A stretch of DNA of 14,266 nt from Deinococcus sp. (GCA_028287665.1 JAQBPF010000421.1:1-14266); one strand, 5' to 3'. Numbered from the stretch's first letter, positions 1 to 7,466 are shown. The notes: generated from the letters alone by a model not told the origin. Program-made: numbers and translations.

Positions 1-921
1 GTGTGTGGCAGCGGCCTGAAAGCCGTGATTCTGGCGGCCCAGAGCATCCGGGCAGGCGATCAGTCGGCGGTGCTGGCGGGCGGCATGGAATCCATGAGCA
101 ATGCGCCGCATCTGCTGCCCGGCGCACGCAAGGGCTACCGCCTGGGACACGCGCAGGTGCTGGATGCCAATACCATAGACGGCCTGTGGTGCTCCATCAA
201 CGATGAGGGCATGGGCCTGACCGGAGAGCGCGTGGCCGACAAATACGCCATTACGCGGGACGAGCAGGATGCCTACGCCACCGCCAGCCACCAGAAGGCC
301 ATTGCCGCGCAGGCAGCCGGGCGTTTTACCGAAGAAATCGTACCCGTGACCGTGAAGGGCCGCAAGGGTGACACCGTGGTAGACGCCGACGAGGGCCCGC
401 GCGCCGATACCAGCGCCGAAACCCTGGGCCGCCTGAAGCCCGCATTTCGCAAAGACGGGTCGGTGACGGCAGGCAACGCCCCCGGCCTCAACGACGGCGC
501 GGCCAGTCTGCTGGTCATGAGCGAGGAAGCCGCCGCCGCACACGGGCTGAAGCCTCTGGCCGAAATTACTGGCTACGCCACAGGCGGCCTTGCCCCCGAA
601 TGGGTGATGATGACGCCCGTGCCCGCCACGCAGAAGCTGCTGAAGAATCTGGGCATGGGCATCAGCGACGTAGACCTCTGGGAGCTGAACGAGGCTTTCA
701 GCGTGCAGAGCCTCGCCGTGAGCCGTGAACTGGGCCTAGACCCCGCCCGCGTGAACGTGAACGGCGGCGCAGTGGCACTGGGCCATCCCATCGGCGCAAG
801 TGGCGCACGCATTCTGGTCACGCTGCTGCACGCACTGAAGGCGCAGAACAAGGAAACGGGCGTGGCGACGCTGTGTATGGGCGGCGGAAACGGGCTGGCG
901 TTGGCGGTTCGGCGCGTCTAA
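1..921 (+). CDS. Acetyl-CoA acetyltransferase (thiolase), 5'-truncated by the window edge
   Basis: This is the C-terminal 306 residues of a thiolase, which condenses or cleaves acetoacetyl-/3-ketoacyl-CoA in the cytoplasm (beta-oxidation or hydroxybutyrate metabolism). The window opens on the codons for VCGSG, the nucleophile motif; that Cys is residue 2 here and matches Cys89 of biosynthetic thiolases, so about 87 N-terminal residues lie outside. The GTG at position 1 is therefore an internal valine, not a start. Other visible signatures are [14 protein letters not shown] with the catalytic His at residue 262, and CMGGGNG with the second catalytic Cys at 292. The spacing fits a roughly 393-residue family member. 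The neighbouring 3-hydroxyacyl-CoA dehydrogenase catalyses the adjacent pathway step. Whether it is degradative or biosynthetic cannot be told from sequence alone. Confidence 0.96.
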   Translation: MCGSGLKAVILAAQSIRAGDQSAVLAGGMESMSNAPHLLPGARKGYRLGHAQVLDANTIDGLWCSINDEGMGLTGERVADKYAITRDEQDAYATASHQKAIAAQAAGRFTEEIVPVTVKGRKGDTVVDADEGPRADTSAETLGRLKPAFRKDGSVTAGNAPGLNDGAASLLVMSEEAAAAHGLKPLAEITGYATGGLAPEWVMMTPVPATQKLLKNLGMGISDVDLWELNEAFSVQSLAVSRELGLDPARVNVNGGAVALGHPIGASGARILVTLLHALKAQNKETGVATLCMGGGNGLALAVRRV

Positions 922-1010
922 AAGTCAAAGGTGGTTTGAGGGTGGGCAGAGCAGGCGTCCAGCACAGTCTTTGCCCTTCTTGGACCCATTGACCCTCGAC
1001 CCTTTGACCT
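921..1010. repeat. Degenerate hairpin-forming intergenic repeat, copy A
   Basis: Directly after the thiolase stop, GTCAAAG (924-930) can pair with CTTTGAC (1002-1008), and GAGGGT (938-943) with ACCCTC (992-997), giving a long imperfect hairpin. Its right part resembles a second element at 1351-1425: both contain AGCACAG, then a GACCC block, then a TTTG/ACCT block in the same order. I infer a family of small intergenic repeats of the kind described in Deinococcus genomes. The family assignment is unproven without a genome search. Confidence 0.5.
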
Positions 1011-1020
1011 CCCCACCGCA

Positions 1021-1026
1021 TAAACT
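1021..1026 (+). promoter_or_regulatory. -10 element for a leaderless yciI-like mRNA
   Basis: TAAACT matches the TANNNT -10 pattern and lies six bases before the ATG at 1033, so transcription would begin at or very near the start codon. No SD is present. No convincing -35 at 16-18 bp spacing is visible; the nearby TTGACC at 1004 is only 11 bp away. Confidence 0.6.
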
Positions 1027-1032
1027 CCAGTT

Positions 1033-1347
1033 ATGACCGCACCTACCCTCTGGATCATCCAAAGCCGCTACCTCAAAACTGGTGACGAACTGGCCGCCGT
1101 GACGCCGCTGCACCGCGCCTGGCTGGATCAGCACTATGTCAGCGGGCTGTTTCTGGTGTCGGGCCGCATGTTAGACGGCACAGGCGGAATCTTACTGGCC
1201 CACGCCAACACTCAGGCGCAACTGGAAGATGTGTTTAAGGATGATCCTTTTGTCATCAATAGGTGCAGCGAATACAGCTACACGCCGTTTACACCCGTGA
1301 AGCGGGGCAAGGCGCTGGAATTGGACGGCGTGGCGTTGGTGGAGTAA
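1033..1347 (+). CDS. YciI-like family protein
   Basis: This is a small cytoplasmic protein of 104 residues, the usual YciI-like (dimeric ferredoxin-like fold) length. Visible family features are the N-terminal strand (LWIIQSRYL), the PLHRAWLDQHYVSG helix with His27, a GxxLxSG-like turn near residues 38-45, and the DDPF motif at 70-73. Members of this superfamily are proposed to be small enzymes using a conserved His/Asp pair, but no firm reaction can be given. It sits between a thiolase and a 3-hydroxyacyl-CoA dehydrogenase with about 100-bp gaps on both sides, each filled by a related repeat. It may therefore be transcribed separately rather than as part of a tight operon. The start is fixed by the -10 element six bases upstream. 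Confidence 0.85.
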   Translation: MTAPTLWIIQSRYLKTGDELAAVTPLHRAWLDQHYVSGLFLVSGRMLDGTGGILLAHANTQAQLEDVFKDDPFVINRCSEYSYTPFTPVKRGKALELDGVALVE

Positions 1348-1350
1348 AGA

Positions 1351-1425
1351 AATCTAAGGGTCAGGGATCAAAAGAACTAGGAAAGCACAGCAGCCCAGCG
1401 TTGTAGACCCCTGATCTTTGGACCT
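1351..1425. repeat. Degenerate hairpin-forming intergenic repeat, copy B
   Basis: An imperfect hairpin forms between 1357-1370 (AGGGTCAGGGATCA) and 1412-1425 (TGATCTTTGGACCT), including G-T pairs. The region shares AGCACAG, GACCC and TTTG/ACCT blocks in order with copy A at 921-1010, and has the same orientation relative to the upstream stop codon. It ends just before the SD of the next gene. No T-tract follows, so it is not a standard terminator. Confidence 0.5.
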
Positions 1426-1450
1426 GATAAGAAAAACAAGGAGCCACTGA

Positions 1451-2287
1451 ATGAATTTCGGAGTCGTAGGGGCAGGACAGATGGGCGCAGGAATTGCACA
1501 GGTGGCCGCGCAAAGTGGCTTCAGCGTGACCGTGCAGGATGTCAAACCAGAGTTTCTGGAACGTGGACGGGCCACCATTCAAAAAAGCCTTGCCAAGTTG
1601 CATGAAAAAGGCAAATTGACCGAAACGCCCGACGAAATTATGGGCCGCATCCGCTTCAGCACCGATCTGGCCGACTTTGCAGACAGTGATCTGGTAGTAG
1701 AAGCCATCGTGGAAAACGAGGCCATCAAAGCTGAACTGTTTCGCACGTTGGGCGGCATCGTGAAGGCAGACGGCATTCTGGCCAGCAATACCAGTTCCAT
1801 TCCTATTACGGCCCTTGCCCGTGCGTCGGGCCGCCCTGAGCAGTTTATTGGGATGCACTTTATGAATCCGGTGCCACTGATGGCGCTGGTCGAAGTGATT
1901 CGGGGCCACAGCACCAGCGATGAAACGGCGCAGAAGGTAATCCAGACCGCCGAACAGATGGGCAAAACACCCCTGACTTGCAACGATTTCCCCGGCTTTG
2001 TCTCCAACCGAATCCTGATGCCCATGCTGAACGAGGCCATTCAGTGCGTGATGGAAGGCGTGGCCGAACCGGAAGCCATCGACGGCATCATGAAACTGGG
2101 CATGAATCACCCGATGGGGCCGCTGACCCTGGCCGATTTTATTGGCCTGGACACCTGCCTTGCCATCATGGAAGTGCTGCACAAAGGGCTGGGAGACGAC
2201 AAATATCGGCCTTCTCCCCTGCTGAGAAAGATGGTGCAGGCAGGCTTGTTGGGGCGCAAAAGTGGGCAGGGATTTTACAAGTATTAG
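1451..2287 (+). CDS. 3-hydroxybutyryl-CoA dehydrogenase (3-hydroxyacyl-CoA dehydrogenase family)
   Basis: This 278-residue cytoplasmic enzyme oxidises or reduces 3-hydroxyacyl-CoA/acetoacetyl-CoA with NAD(P)(H). The N-terminal Rossmann nucleotide loop is GAGQMG at residues 7-12. The catalytic set is complete with family spacing: Ser115 in SNTSS, His136 in GMHFMNP, Glu148, and Asn186 in FVSNRILMP. The C-terminal helical domain ends with [11 protein letters not shown], typical of the family. Length matches the single-function 280-residue class (Hbd/PaaH-like), not the fused FadB. A good SD (AAGGAG, 1438-1443) lies seven bases before the ATG, unlike the leaderless genes around it. The upstream thiolase does the adjacent reaction. 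The gene converges on a minus-strand gene with an 8-base gap and no visible terminator. Confidence 0.95.
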   Translation: MNFGVVGAGQMGAGIAQVAAQSGFSVTVQDVKPEFLERGRATIQKSLAKLHEKGKLTETPDEIMGRIRFSTDLADFADSDLVVEAIVENEAIKAELFRTLGGIVKADGILASNTSSIPITALARASGRPEQFIGMHFMNPVPLMALVEVIRGHSTSDETAQKVIQTAEQMGKTPLTCNDFPGFVSNRILMPMLNEAIQCVMEGVAEPEAIDGIMKLGMNHPMGPLTLADFIGLDTCLAIMEVLHKGLGDDKYRPSPLLRKMVQAGLLGRKSGQGFYKY

Positions 2288-2295
2288 TTTCTGCT

Positions 2296-2892
2296 TTACC
2301 GCACCTGACCGTGGTATTCAGCGTTGGGAAGAAACCCCAGCGCCCCACTGACCCGGTTGGTCAGGTTGAACATTCCAATGACCTGCACGAGTTCCAGAAT
2401 CTGCTGATCGCTGAGGCCCACGTCGCGCAGTGTCTGTAGGTCGCCCTCGGCCACCTCTGCCGGATGCAGGGTCAGGCGTTCGGCGTAGGCGCACAGGGCC
2501 GCCCAGCGGGGGCTCAGGTTGGCATGTCGCCAGTTCACCGCCACCAGGTCTGCCGTCTGGGGGTTCTCGCCCGCCTGCCGCAGAAATTCGCGCAGGGCCG
2601 CTCCATGCGATACCGCGCAGTAAATGCAACGGTTCGCGCCGCTGACCACCACAGCCACCAGTTCCCGCTCCAGCGGCGTCAGAAAGCCTTCCTTGTTCAG
2701 CAGCAGGTTGAAGTAGCCCCACCACGCCAAGAACTGTTCGCCGTTGAGGGCCTGAGCGCGGAACACGTTGGGCACAAATCCGACGTTGGCCTCTGCCTTG
2801 CCCCACAGCTTGCGCACCCCTTCGGGCACTTCGGTTTCACCGGGAACAGACAGCCAGGAGATTTGGTTTTGAGTGGATTTACCAGGAGTCAT
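2296..2892 (-). CDS. AhpD-like peroxidase-related protein (carboxymuconolactone decarboxylase family)
   Basis: This 198-residue protein belongs to the AhpD/CMD superfamily, in the group annotated as uncharacterised peroxidase-related enzymes. The active-site segment [15 protein letters not shown]... carries Glu75, the redox pair Cys89-x-x-Cys92 and His96, the proton-relay arrangement known from AhpD. The C-terminal half ([21 protein letters not shown]) is also typical. By family knowledge it may reduce hydroperoxides or serve a peroxiredoxin as a thiol partner; the actual substrate is unknown. No signal peptide is seen, so it is cytoplasmic. The ATG is supported by TAAGCT six bases upstream. 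It lies 53 bp downstream of the MazG-like gene on the same strand, but its own -10 element suggests independent transcription. Confidence 0.88.
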   Translation of the reverse strand: MTPGKSTQNQISWLSVPGETEVPEGVRKLWGKAEANVGFVPNVFRAQALNGEQFLAWWGYFNLLLNKEGFLTPLERELVAVVVSGANRCIYCAVSHGAALREFLRQAGENPQTADLVAVNWRHANLSPRWAALCAYAERLTLHPAEVAEGDLQTLRDVGLSDQQILELVQVIGMFNLTNRVSGALGFLPNAEYHGQVR

Positions 2893-2898
2893 GCGGCC

Positions 2899-2904
2899 AG
2901 CTTA
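2899..2904 (-). promoter_or_regulatory. -10 element for the leaderless AhpD-like gene
   Basis: On the minus strand TAAGCT (TANNNT) stands six bases before the ATG at 2892, and no SD is present between them. The -35 region is weak. Confidence 0.55.
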
Positions 2905-2945
2905 GCGCGGCAAACAAACGTGCGTTAGGCAGACAGAGTGACACC

Positions 2946-3230
2946 TCAGAATTCCATCCAGACGCGCCCGCCGAATCCGCCCCGTGCGTCCGCTTTGGCG
3001 ACCCGCCTTGCCTCCAATTCCTGTGGTGTCAGGCCGTGCAGGGCTGTCAGAGCGTGCAGAACCTCCAGCACGTCGGCCAATTCCTCCGGGTCGTGCGCCT
3101 CCAGATATTCCGCCACTTCTTCATTCAACTTGGCTCTCAGGGCGACAGGGTATTCGGCTGCATTCAGAACCCGTGCCACTGCGCCTGCTCCCACGATTGC
3201 CGGGATACCGTCTCTGACCAATTTGCCCAC
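2946..3230 (-). CDS. MazG-like nucleoside triphosphate pyrophosphohydrolase, small all-alpha type
   Basis: This 94-residue protein begins GKLVRDGIP and carries the MazG/HisE-type metal-binding signature: EExxE at residues 37-41 (NEEVAE) and ExxD at 50-53 (ELAD). An RGGF motif (83-86) lies near the C-terminus. The KLVRDxIP...RGGF pattern marks a family of short stand-alone MazG-like proteins predicted to hydrolyse (d)NTPs, including damaged ones, to the monophosphate and pyrophosphate. That role would suit a DNA-damage-tolerant host, but the substrate is inference. It starts with GTG; the choice rests on TAGATT six bases upstream and on the conserved N-terminus. It is divergent from ffh across an 89-bp spacer containing tandem repeats. 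Confidence 0.85.
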   Translation of the reverse strand: MGKLVRDGIPAIVGAGAVARVLNAAEYPVALRAKLNEEVAEYLEAHDPEELADVLEVLHALTALHGLTPQELEARRVAKADARGGFGGRVWMEF

Positions 3231-3236
3231 CCCGGC

Positions 3237-3242
3237 AATCTA
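3237..3242 (-). promoter_or_regulatory. -10 element for the leaderless MazG-like gene
   Basis: On the minus strand TAGATT fits TANNNT and lies six bases before the GTG start at 3230. No SD is present, which supports a leaderless mRNA beginning with GTG. Confidence 0.55.
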
Positions 3243-3257
3243 TCCTGCCCCCACGAG

Positions 3258-3292
3258 AAACTCTGTACAACAAACTCTGCACAACAAATCTG
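3258..3292. repeat. Tandem 14-bp direct repeats in the ffh/MazG-like divergent promoter region
   Basis: AAACTCTGTACAAC (3258-3271) is followed without a gap by AAACTCTGCACAAC (3272-3285), differing at one base, and then by a partial third unit, AAATCTG (3286-3292). The tract fills the middle of the 89-bp divergent spacer and reaches the expected -35 position of ffh. It could be an operator or a slippage-derived repeat. Confidence 0.75.
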
Positions 3293-3307
3293 ATCCCGGC
3301 TGCGTGG

Positions 3308-3313
3308 TAGCCT
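3308..3313 (+). promoter_or_regulatory. -10 element for leaderless ffh mRNA
   Basis: TAGCCT fits TANNNT and stands six bases before the ATG at 3320. There is no SD. The -35 position falls inside the A-rich end of the tandem repeats. Confidence 0.55.
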
Positions 3314-3319
3314 CACCCT

Positions 3320-4672
3320 ATGTTTGAGGCGCTGGGCAACAAGTTACAGGACATCCTTGACCGGGTGGGCCGCGAGAGCAAACTCACCGACACGCAGGTG
3401 AAGGCCGCCATGCGCGAGATTCGGATGGCGCTGCTGGAAGCCGACGTGAACTTTACGGTGGCCAAAGATTTCGTGGCCCGCGTGAGCGAAAAGGCCGTGG
3501 GCCAGGACGTGCTGGGCAGCCTGAACGCGGGCCAGACCATCGTCAAGATGGTGCACGACGAGCTGATCGAGACGCTGGGCGGCAAAGCGGCGCAACCGAC
3601 CCTGAAAACCGAAGGCAATGTGTGGTTCATGGTGGGGCTTCAAGGGGCGGGCAAGACGACCAGCACGGGCAAACTGGCCGCCCACTACAAGGCCAAAGGC
3701 CGCCGCGTACTGCTGGTGGCCGCCGATACCCAGCGTCCTGCCGCCCGCGACCAGTTGGAAGTGCTGGCCAAGCAGGTGGGCGTGCCGGTGCTGAAGGTAG
3801 CCGACGGTGAGACGCCGCAGCAGACTCGGGCACGGCTGGAAGCGCACCTCAGAGAAGACTTCCGTGATCTGGTGATCGTGGACACGGCGGGCCGCCTGCA
3901 AATCGACTCGGCCTTGATGGATCAGCTGGCCGACCTGCAAAGCGAATTGCAACCCAGCGAAACGCTGCTGGTCGTGGATGCCATGACCGGACAGGAAGCC
4001 CTGAACGTGGCCCAGACCTTTGATGCCCGCGTGCATCTGTCGGGCCTGATCATTACCAAAATGGACGGCGATGCACGCGGCGGCGCAGCCCTGAGTGCGC
4101 GCAGCGTGACCGGCAAGCCGATCTACTTTTCGGGGACCAGTGAAAAGCTGACCGGGCTGGAGCCGTTCTATCCTGACCGTGTGGCCGGACGAATCCTGGG
4201 CATGGGCGACATGCTGGGCCTGATCGAACGTGCCCAGCAAGCCGATATCAAGGCCATGGACGTCAAAAAACCTGGCGACTTCGATCTGGAAGACCTGCTG
4301 GTGCAGCTGCGCCAGATTCGCAAGATGGGACCGCTGGGCGACCTGCTCAAGCTCATTCCCGGCATGAGCCGCGCCCTGCCCGAAGGCTTTAATGTGGACG
4401 AGGCACAGATTCAGCGCATCGACGCCATGATCAGTTCCATGACACTCAAAGAGCGGCGCAATCCCAAGATCATTGACGGCAAACGCCGCAAGCGCATCGC
4501 AGCGGGGAGCGGGCATACCGTGCAGGACATCAACCGGATTCTGAAGATGCACGAGCAGATGAAGGACATGATGAAGATGCTGGGCCGCATGAGTGGCCCC
4601 GGCGGAAAAGGCCCTGGCAAAGGCGGATTGCCCCCCAAGATGCCGCCGATGCCGCGCAATCTCAAACGCTGA
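3320..4672 (+). CDS. ffh: Signal recognition particle protein Ffh (SRP54)
   Basis: This 450-residue GTPase binds signal sequences and 4.5S RNA and delivers nascent membrane proteins to FtsY at the membrane. The N-terminal helical domain covers about residues 1-90. The NG domain follows, with P-loop GLQGAGKT at 106-113 (Lys112), the SRP-specific [10 protein letters not shown] element, [16 protein letters not shown] and a GTSEKL closing loop. The C-terminal M domain (about 315-430) has methionine-rich helices such as [15 protein letters not shown] for signal-peptide binding and an RNA-binding helix-turn-helix around the [10 protein letters not shown] stretch. A Gly/Pro/Lys-rich tail ends PPMPRNLKR. 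Length is normal. The ATG choice rests on the conserved start ([16 protein letters not shown]) and the -10 element. No strong terminator is seen before the downstream tRNA gene. Confidence 0.98.
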   Translation: MFEALGNKLQDILDRVGRESKLTDTQVKAAMREIRMALLEADVNFTVAKDFVARVSEKAVGQDVLGSLNAGQTIVKMVHDELIETLGGKAAQPTLKTEGNVWFMVGLQGAGKTTSTGKLAAHYKAKGRRVLLVAADTQRPAARDQLEVLAKQVGVPVLKVADGETPQQTRARLEAHLREDFRDLVIVDTAGRLQIDSALMDQLADLQSELQPSETLLVVDAMTGQEALNVAQTFDARVHLSGLIITKMDGDARGGAALSARSVTGKPIYFSGTSEKLTGLEPFYPDRVAGRILGMGDMLGLIERAQQADIKAMDVKKPGDFDLEDLLVQLRQIRKMGPLGDLLKLIPGMSRALPEGFNVDEAQIQRIDAMISSMTLKERRNPKIIDGKRRKRIAAGSGHTVQDINRILKMHEQMKDMMKMLGRMSGPGGKGPGKGGLPPKMPPMPRNLKR

Positions 4673-4708
4673 ACATCCAGCTGTCTTGTGTAGCCCTTCA
4701 GACTGGAT

Positions 4709-4737
4709 TTGACAGAACAGCACAGCGTCCTTATACT
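4709..4737 (+). promoter_or_regulatory. Near-consensus housekeeping sigma promoter for tRNA-Lys
   Basis: A perfect -35 TTGACA (4709-4714) and a -10 TATACT (4732-4737) are separated by exactly 17 bp. Transcription would start near 4744, about 40 bases before the mature tRNA. It is the strongest promoter visible in the window, fitting a stable-RNA gene. Confidence 0.9.
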
Positions 4738-4785
4738 CATTCCCGCTGCCACACGCGGCCCAACACGGGCAACGGGAACAGAGAA

Positions 4786-4861
<76 letters not shown>

Positions 4862-4865
4862 CACA

Positions 4866-4888
4866 AAGACCCGCCTAGCGCGGGTTTT
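4866..4888 (+). terminator. Intrinsic terminator of tRNA-Lys
   Basis: ACCCGC (4869-4874) and GCGGGT (4880-4885) form a stem around a 5-base loop. The stem is extended by A/T and G-T pairs and followed by a short T run (4885-4888), immediately after the tRNA 3' end. Confidence 0.85.
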
Positions 4889-5057
4889 ATCGTTTCACTC
4901 TGCCTCAGGACCTCATAAGCGAATACGGAGCCGCTGACCCTTGCTTGATTCTGGAAGAGGTGTTCTGGCCCGCGCCAGGCCACCTCAGACGATAGCCTGC
5001 CCGCCAGAGAAGCAACCGTTAAGGCTGCTCCAGCGTGCTTGGCCTGAGGTCACTGCG

Positions 5058-5063
5058 TATCTT
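5058..5063 (+). promoter_or_regulatory. -10 element deciding the M42 peptidase start
   Basis: TATCTT fits TANNNT and stands six bases before the ATG at 5070, the same geometry as at other genes here. It supports 5070 as both transcription and translation start and argues against the longer in-frame extension from 4941. Confidence 0.55.
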
Positions 5064-5069
5064 GCAGCT

Positions 5070-6197
5070 ATGGCAAATTCTCCTTCGGCTCCGCTCGCCG
5101 CTCTCCCTCCGTCAGACGCATCTCTGGTAGAGCATCTGCGGTCCCTGGTGGGCCTGACCGGACCAAGTGGCTCGGAGGAAGATGTGATCCGGGCCGTGGC
5201 ACAGGCCGCTTCTGCACTGGCTGATCAGGTGGATGTGGACGCGTTTGGCAATGTGATCGCCATTCGCCGCGCCGGGGCAGCCGAGGCCCGCAGCCTCCTG
5301 ATTGCGGCTCACATGGATGAAGTGGGATTCCGTGTGCGTCAGATCGATGCTGGCGGGTTTTTGCGCCTGGAAAAGATTGGGGGAACAGACGACCGGATTC
5401 TGCCTGCCCAGCGGGTCTGGATTCGCACGCAAGATGACCGCCTGCTGGGAGTGATCGGCACCAAAAGCGCCCATCTGCTGAGCGATACCGACCGTCAGAG
5501 AGTGGTGCCCTACGCCGAGTTGTACGTGGATATCGGTGCCAGCAGCGCCCAGCAGGTGGCCGAGATGGGCGTGCGTGTAGGAGACCCGGTCGGGTTTGTC
5601 GGGGAGCTTGCTGAACTGGGCCGGGGCACCGGGCGGTACACGGGGCACGCCATAGATGACCGCGCAGGCTGCGCTGTGCTGCTTGCCCTGCTGGAACAGT
5701 ACCGTCAGGTGGCCCCACCCGTGACCCTGATCGTGGCCTTTACTGTGCAGGAGGAAGTGGGATTGCGGGGCGCTCAGGCTGTCAGCCGGGCACGTCAGGC
5801 CGATGTGGCGCTGGCCCTGGACATGACGGCTGCCGATGACACCCCGGAAACGGGAAGAGGCCACCTGAAACTGGGGTCCGGCCCAGCCATCAAGGTCATG
5901 GATTTCTCGACGCTGGCTCATCCTGCTGTTCGGCGGGGCCTGGCGGCAGCAGCACTGTCAGCCGATCTGTCTGTGCAGCACGAGCTGCTCAAGGGCATTG
6001 GCACCGATGCAGGAGCCCTGCAGCAATCGGGACAGGGCATTCCGACCGGGGCGGTGTCAGTGGCCAACCGCTACACCCACAGTCCGGTCGAAGTGGTCGA
6101 TCTCCGTGATCTGCAGGACACGCTGACCTTGCTGACAGCCTTCGTCACAGGCCTTCCAGAGCTTGATTTGCGCTTCGTCAGGCTGGACCACCCCTAA
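5070..6197 (+). CDS. M42 family metallo-aminopeptidase (glutamyl aminopeptidase/TET-like)
   Basis: From the ATG at 5070 the protein is 375 residues. The M42 metal and catalytic set is complete: His81 and Asp83 in AAHMDE, the Asp196/Asp197 pair in AIDDRAG, the catalytic Glu228 with ligand Glu229 in VQEEVGLRGA, Asp251 in LDMTAAD, and His337 in RYTHSP. M42 enzymes use two divalent metals and usually assemble into large TET dodecamers that trim N-terminal residues from cytosolic peptides; no signal peptide is visible. The open frame extends upstream to 4941, but those residues look like translated spacer and the -10 element supports 5070. An L-asparaginase follows after 72 bp, consistent with a peptide and amino-acid recovery role. 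Confidence 0.92.
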   Translation: MANSPSAPLAALPPSDASLVEHLRSLVGLTGPSGSEEDVIRAVAQAASALADQVDVDAFGNVIAIRRAGAAEARSLLIAAHMDEVGFRVRQIDAGGFLRLEKIGGTDDRILPAQRVWIRTQDDRLLGVIGTKSAHLLSDTDRQRVVPYAELYVDIGASSAQQVAEMGVRVGDPVGFVGELAELGRGTGRYTGHAIDDRAGCAVLLALLEQYRQVAPPVTLIVAFTVQEEVGLRGAQAVSRARQADVALALDMTAADDTPETGRGHLKLGSGPAIKVMDFSTLAHPAVRRGLAAAALSADLSVQHELLKGIGTDAGALQQSGQGIPTGAVSVANRYTHSPVEVVDLRDLQDTLTLLTAFVTGLPELDLRFVRLDHP

Positions 6198-6256
6198 GAT
6201 CAGGCCACTCAGGCACAGAACATTAATTGATCGCTGCTTGCGTCTGCCTGCCGGGT

Positions 6257-6262
6257 TAGGCT
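6257..6262 (+). promoter_or_regulatory. -10 element for the leaderless asparaginase gene
   Basis: TAGGCT (TANNNT) lies seven bases before the ATG at 6270, with no SD between. The -35 region at 16-18 bp is weak. Confidence 0.5.
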
Positions 6263-6269
6263 GAAAGTC

Positions 6270-7262
6270 ATGACCCAATCAGAGGTTGGACACGTCACCT
6301 ATTCGCGTGGTGGGCAGGCAGAAAGTCGGCATGAGATTCACGTGGCGGTGGTGGATGCCAACGGCCAGCTGAAAGCCCACTGCGGCAACGCCGACCTGAC
6401 GACCTTTCCGCGCAGCAGCAGCAAGCCGGTGCAGGCGCTTCCGCTGGCCGAGGCCATGCCCGACCTTCCGCAGGATGAACTGGCGGTGGCCTGTGCCAGC
6501 CATGCCGGAACGCCCGAGCATCTGGCGGTGGTTCAGCGTCTGCTGGCCCGCTCAGGAAGCAGCGTGGCCGATCTGCGGTGCGGGACCCATCCGCCCTTTG
6601 ACGCGCCAACCGCCGCCAGCCTGATTCAGACTCAACAGGCCCCGACCCCACTGCACCACAACTGTTCCGGAAAACACGCCGGAATGCTGCTGGCCTGCGT
6701 GCGGCTGGGCCTGCCGCGTGAGGGCTACACCCACCCTGCCCATCCCCTGCAGGTCCAGATTCGGGCGCTGCACGCCACCCTGGCCGACGTGCCTCTGGAG
6801 GCCGTACACGCAGGGGTAGACGGGTGCAGCGTGCCTGCCTTTGCCCTGCCCCTTCAGGGAACGGCCCGTATTTTTGCGCGGTTGGCCGCTCCCTCTGGCC
6901 CCCATGCCCAAGCGCTGGCACGCATTGCCCAGGCCATGCAGGCCCACCCCTTCCTTATTGCTGGCCCCGGACGACTGGATACCACCCTGATGCCGCTGGT
7001 GCCGGGCCTGACGGCCAAGATGGGGGCCGAAGCCTTCTACGGGATGGCCCTGCAAGACACCCCCTATGGGCCGCTGGGCGTGGCCTTCAAAGTGATGGAC
7101 GGGGGCGAGCGGGCCAGGTCGCCCATGGCCCTGGCCGTGCTGAAGGCGTTGGGCGTTCCCCTGACAGAAGCCGTCTGGGCGCTGGCTCCCTCCGAACTCC
7201 GCAATTGGGCCGGGCAAGAGGTCGGCAGCATTCAGACCCATCTTCCGCTGGTGTGGTCCTGA
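6270..7262 (+). CDS. L-asparaginase, Rhizobium etli type (asparaginase II Pfam family, class 3)
   Basis: This 330-residue cytoplasmic enzyme is predicted to hydrolyse L-asparagine to aspartate and ammonia. It belongs to the R. etli-like family, unrelated to the E. coli AnsA/AnsB fold and structurally akin to serine beta-lactamase-like proteins. The family motifs are present: RSSSKPVQALPL with the Ser49/Lys52 SxxK pair, HNCSGKHAGML with Cys132 and Lys135, GVDGCSVPAFALPL with Asp184 and Cys186, FLIAGPGRLDT, and KMGAEAFYGMAL. The Cys132-Lys135-Asp184-Cys186 spacing equals that reported for the zinc-binding active site of the R. etli enzyme. It lies 72 bp after the M42 aminopeptidase on the same strand but has its own -10 element. 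The substrate assignment is by family; older annotations sometimes use a generic asparaginase label. Confidence 0.9.
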   Translation: MTQSEVGHVTYSRGGQAESRHEIHVAVVDANGQLKAHCGNADLTTFPRSSSKPVQALPLAEAMPDLPQDELAVACASHAGTPEHLAVVQRLLARSGSSVADLRCGTHPPFDAPTAASLIQTQQAPTPLHHNCSGKHAGMLLACVRLGLPREGYTHPAHPLQVQIRALHATLADVPLEAVHAGVDGCSVPAFALPLQGTARIFARLAAPSGPHAQALARIAQAMQAHPFLIAGPGRLDTTLMPLVPGLTAKMGAEAFYGMALQDTPYGPLGVAFKVMDGGERARSPMALAVLKALGVPLTEAVWALAPSELRNWAGQEVGSIQTHLPLVWS

Positions 7263-7466
7263 AGAGCGGAGCCAGCGCCAGATAGATAGGGTCCAGATTA
7301 ATAAGGAACAGAGATCAGTTCTGGCGCTGCCGGGTTCCCATCGTTCCCGATCTGCCGCTCAGATGATCCCCGCCATTCGGTCTGAACCTCTGACTGCCTC
7401 TCATCGCCTGTTTCGGTCCTCTCAACTCCTCTCCATTCGCCCCTTTGTTTTGCTGCTGGAGGTTAC
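7263..7466. other. Spacer upstream of the CE7 esterase with a long-loop inverted repeat
   Basis: This 204-bp spacer holds perfect 10-bp inverted arms, CAGCGCCAGA (7273-7282) and TCTGGCGCTG (7320-7329), around an A/T-richer 37-base loop. No T-tract follows, so an intrinsic terminator is unlikely. A TAGGGT -10-like hexamer lies at 7287-7292 without a clear -35. The rest of the spacer shows no gene. The promoter and any operator for the carbohydrate genes should be here. Confidence 0.55.

Noticed and set aside
1004..1026. TTGACC at 1004 as the -35 box of the yciI-like gene
   Set aside because: The spacer to TAAACT is 11 bp, too short for a normal sigma promoter; the sequence is part of the repeat arm.
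1361..2182. A 273-codon minus-strand open frame opposite the hydroxyacyl-CoA dehydrogenase
   Set aside because: It has His/Phe/Gln-rich composition and no recognisable domain, and the plus-strand enzyme has all its catalytic residues.
3344..4723. A 459-codon open frame on the minus strand opposite ffh
   Set aside because: Its His/Gln-rich product is the usual antisense shadow of a GC-rich gene, it has no start signal, and ffh on the other strand is certain.
4982..5050. ACCTCAG/CTGAGGT inverted repeat upstream of the M42 gene
   Set aside because: Seven-base arms 55 bases apart are expected by chance in such sequence.
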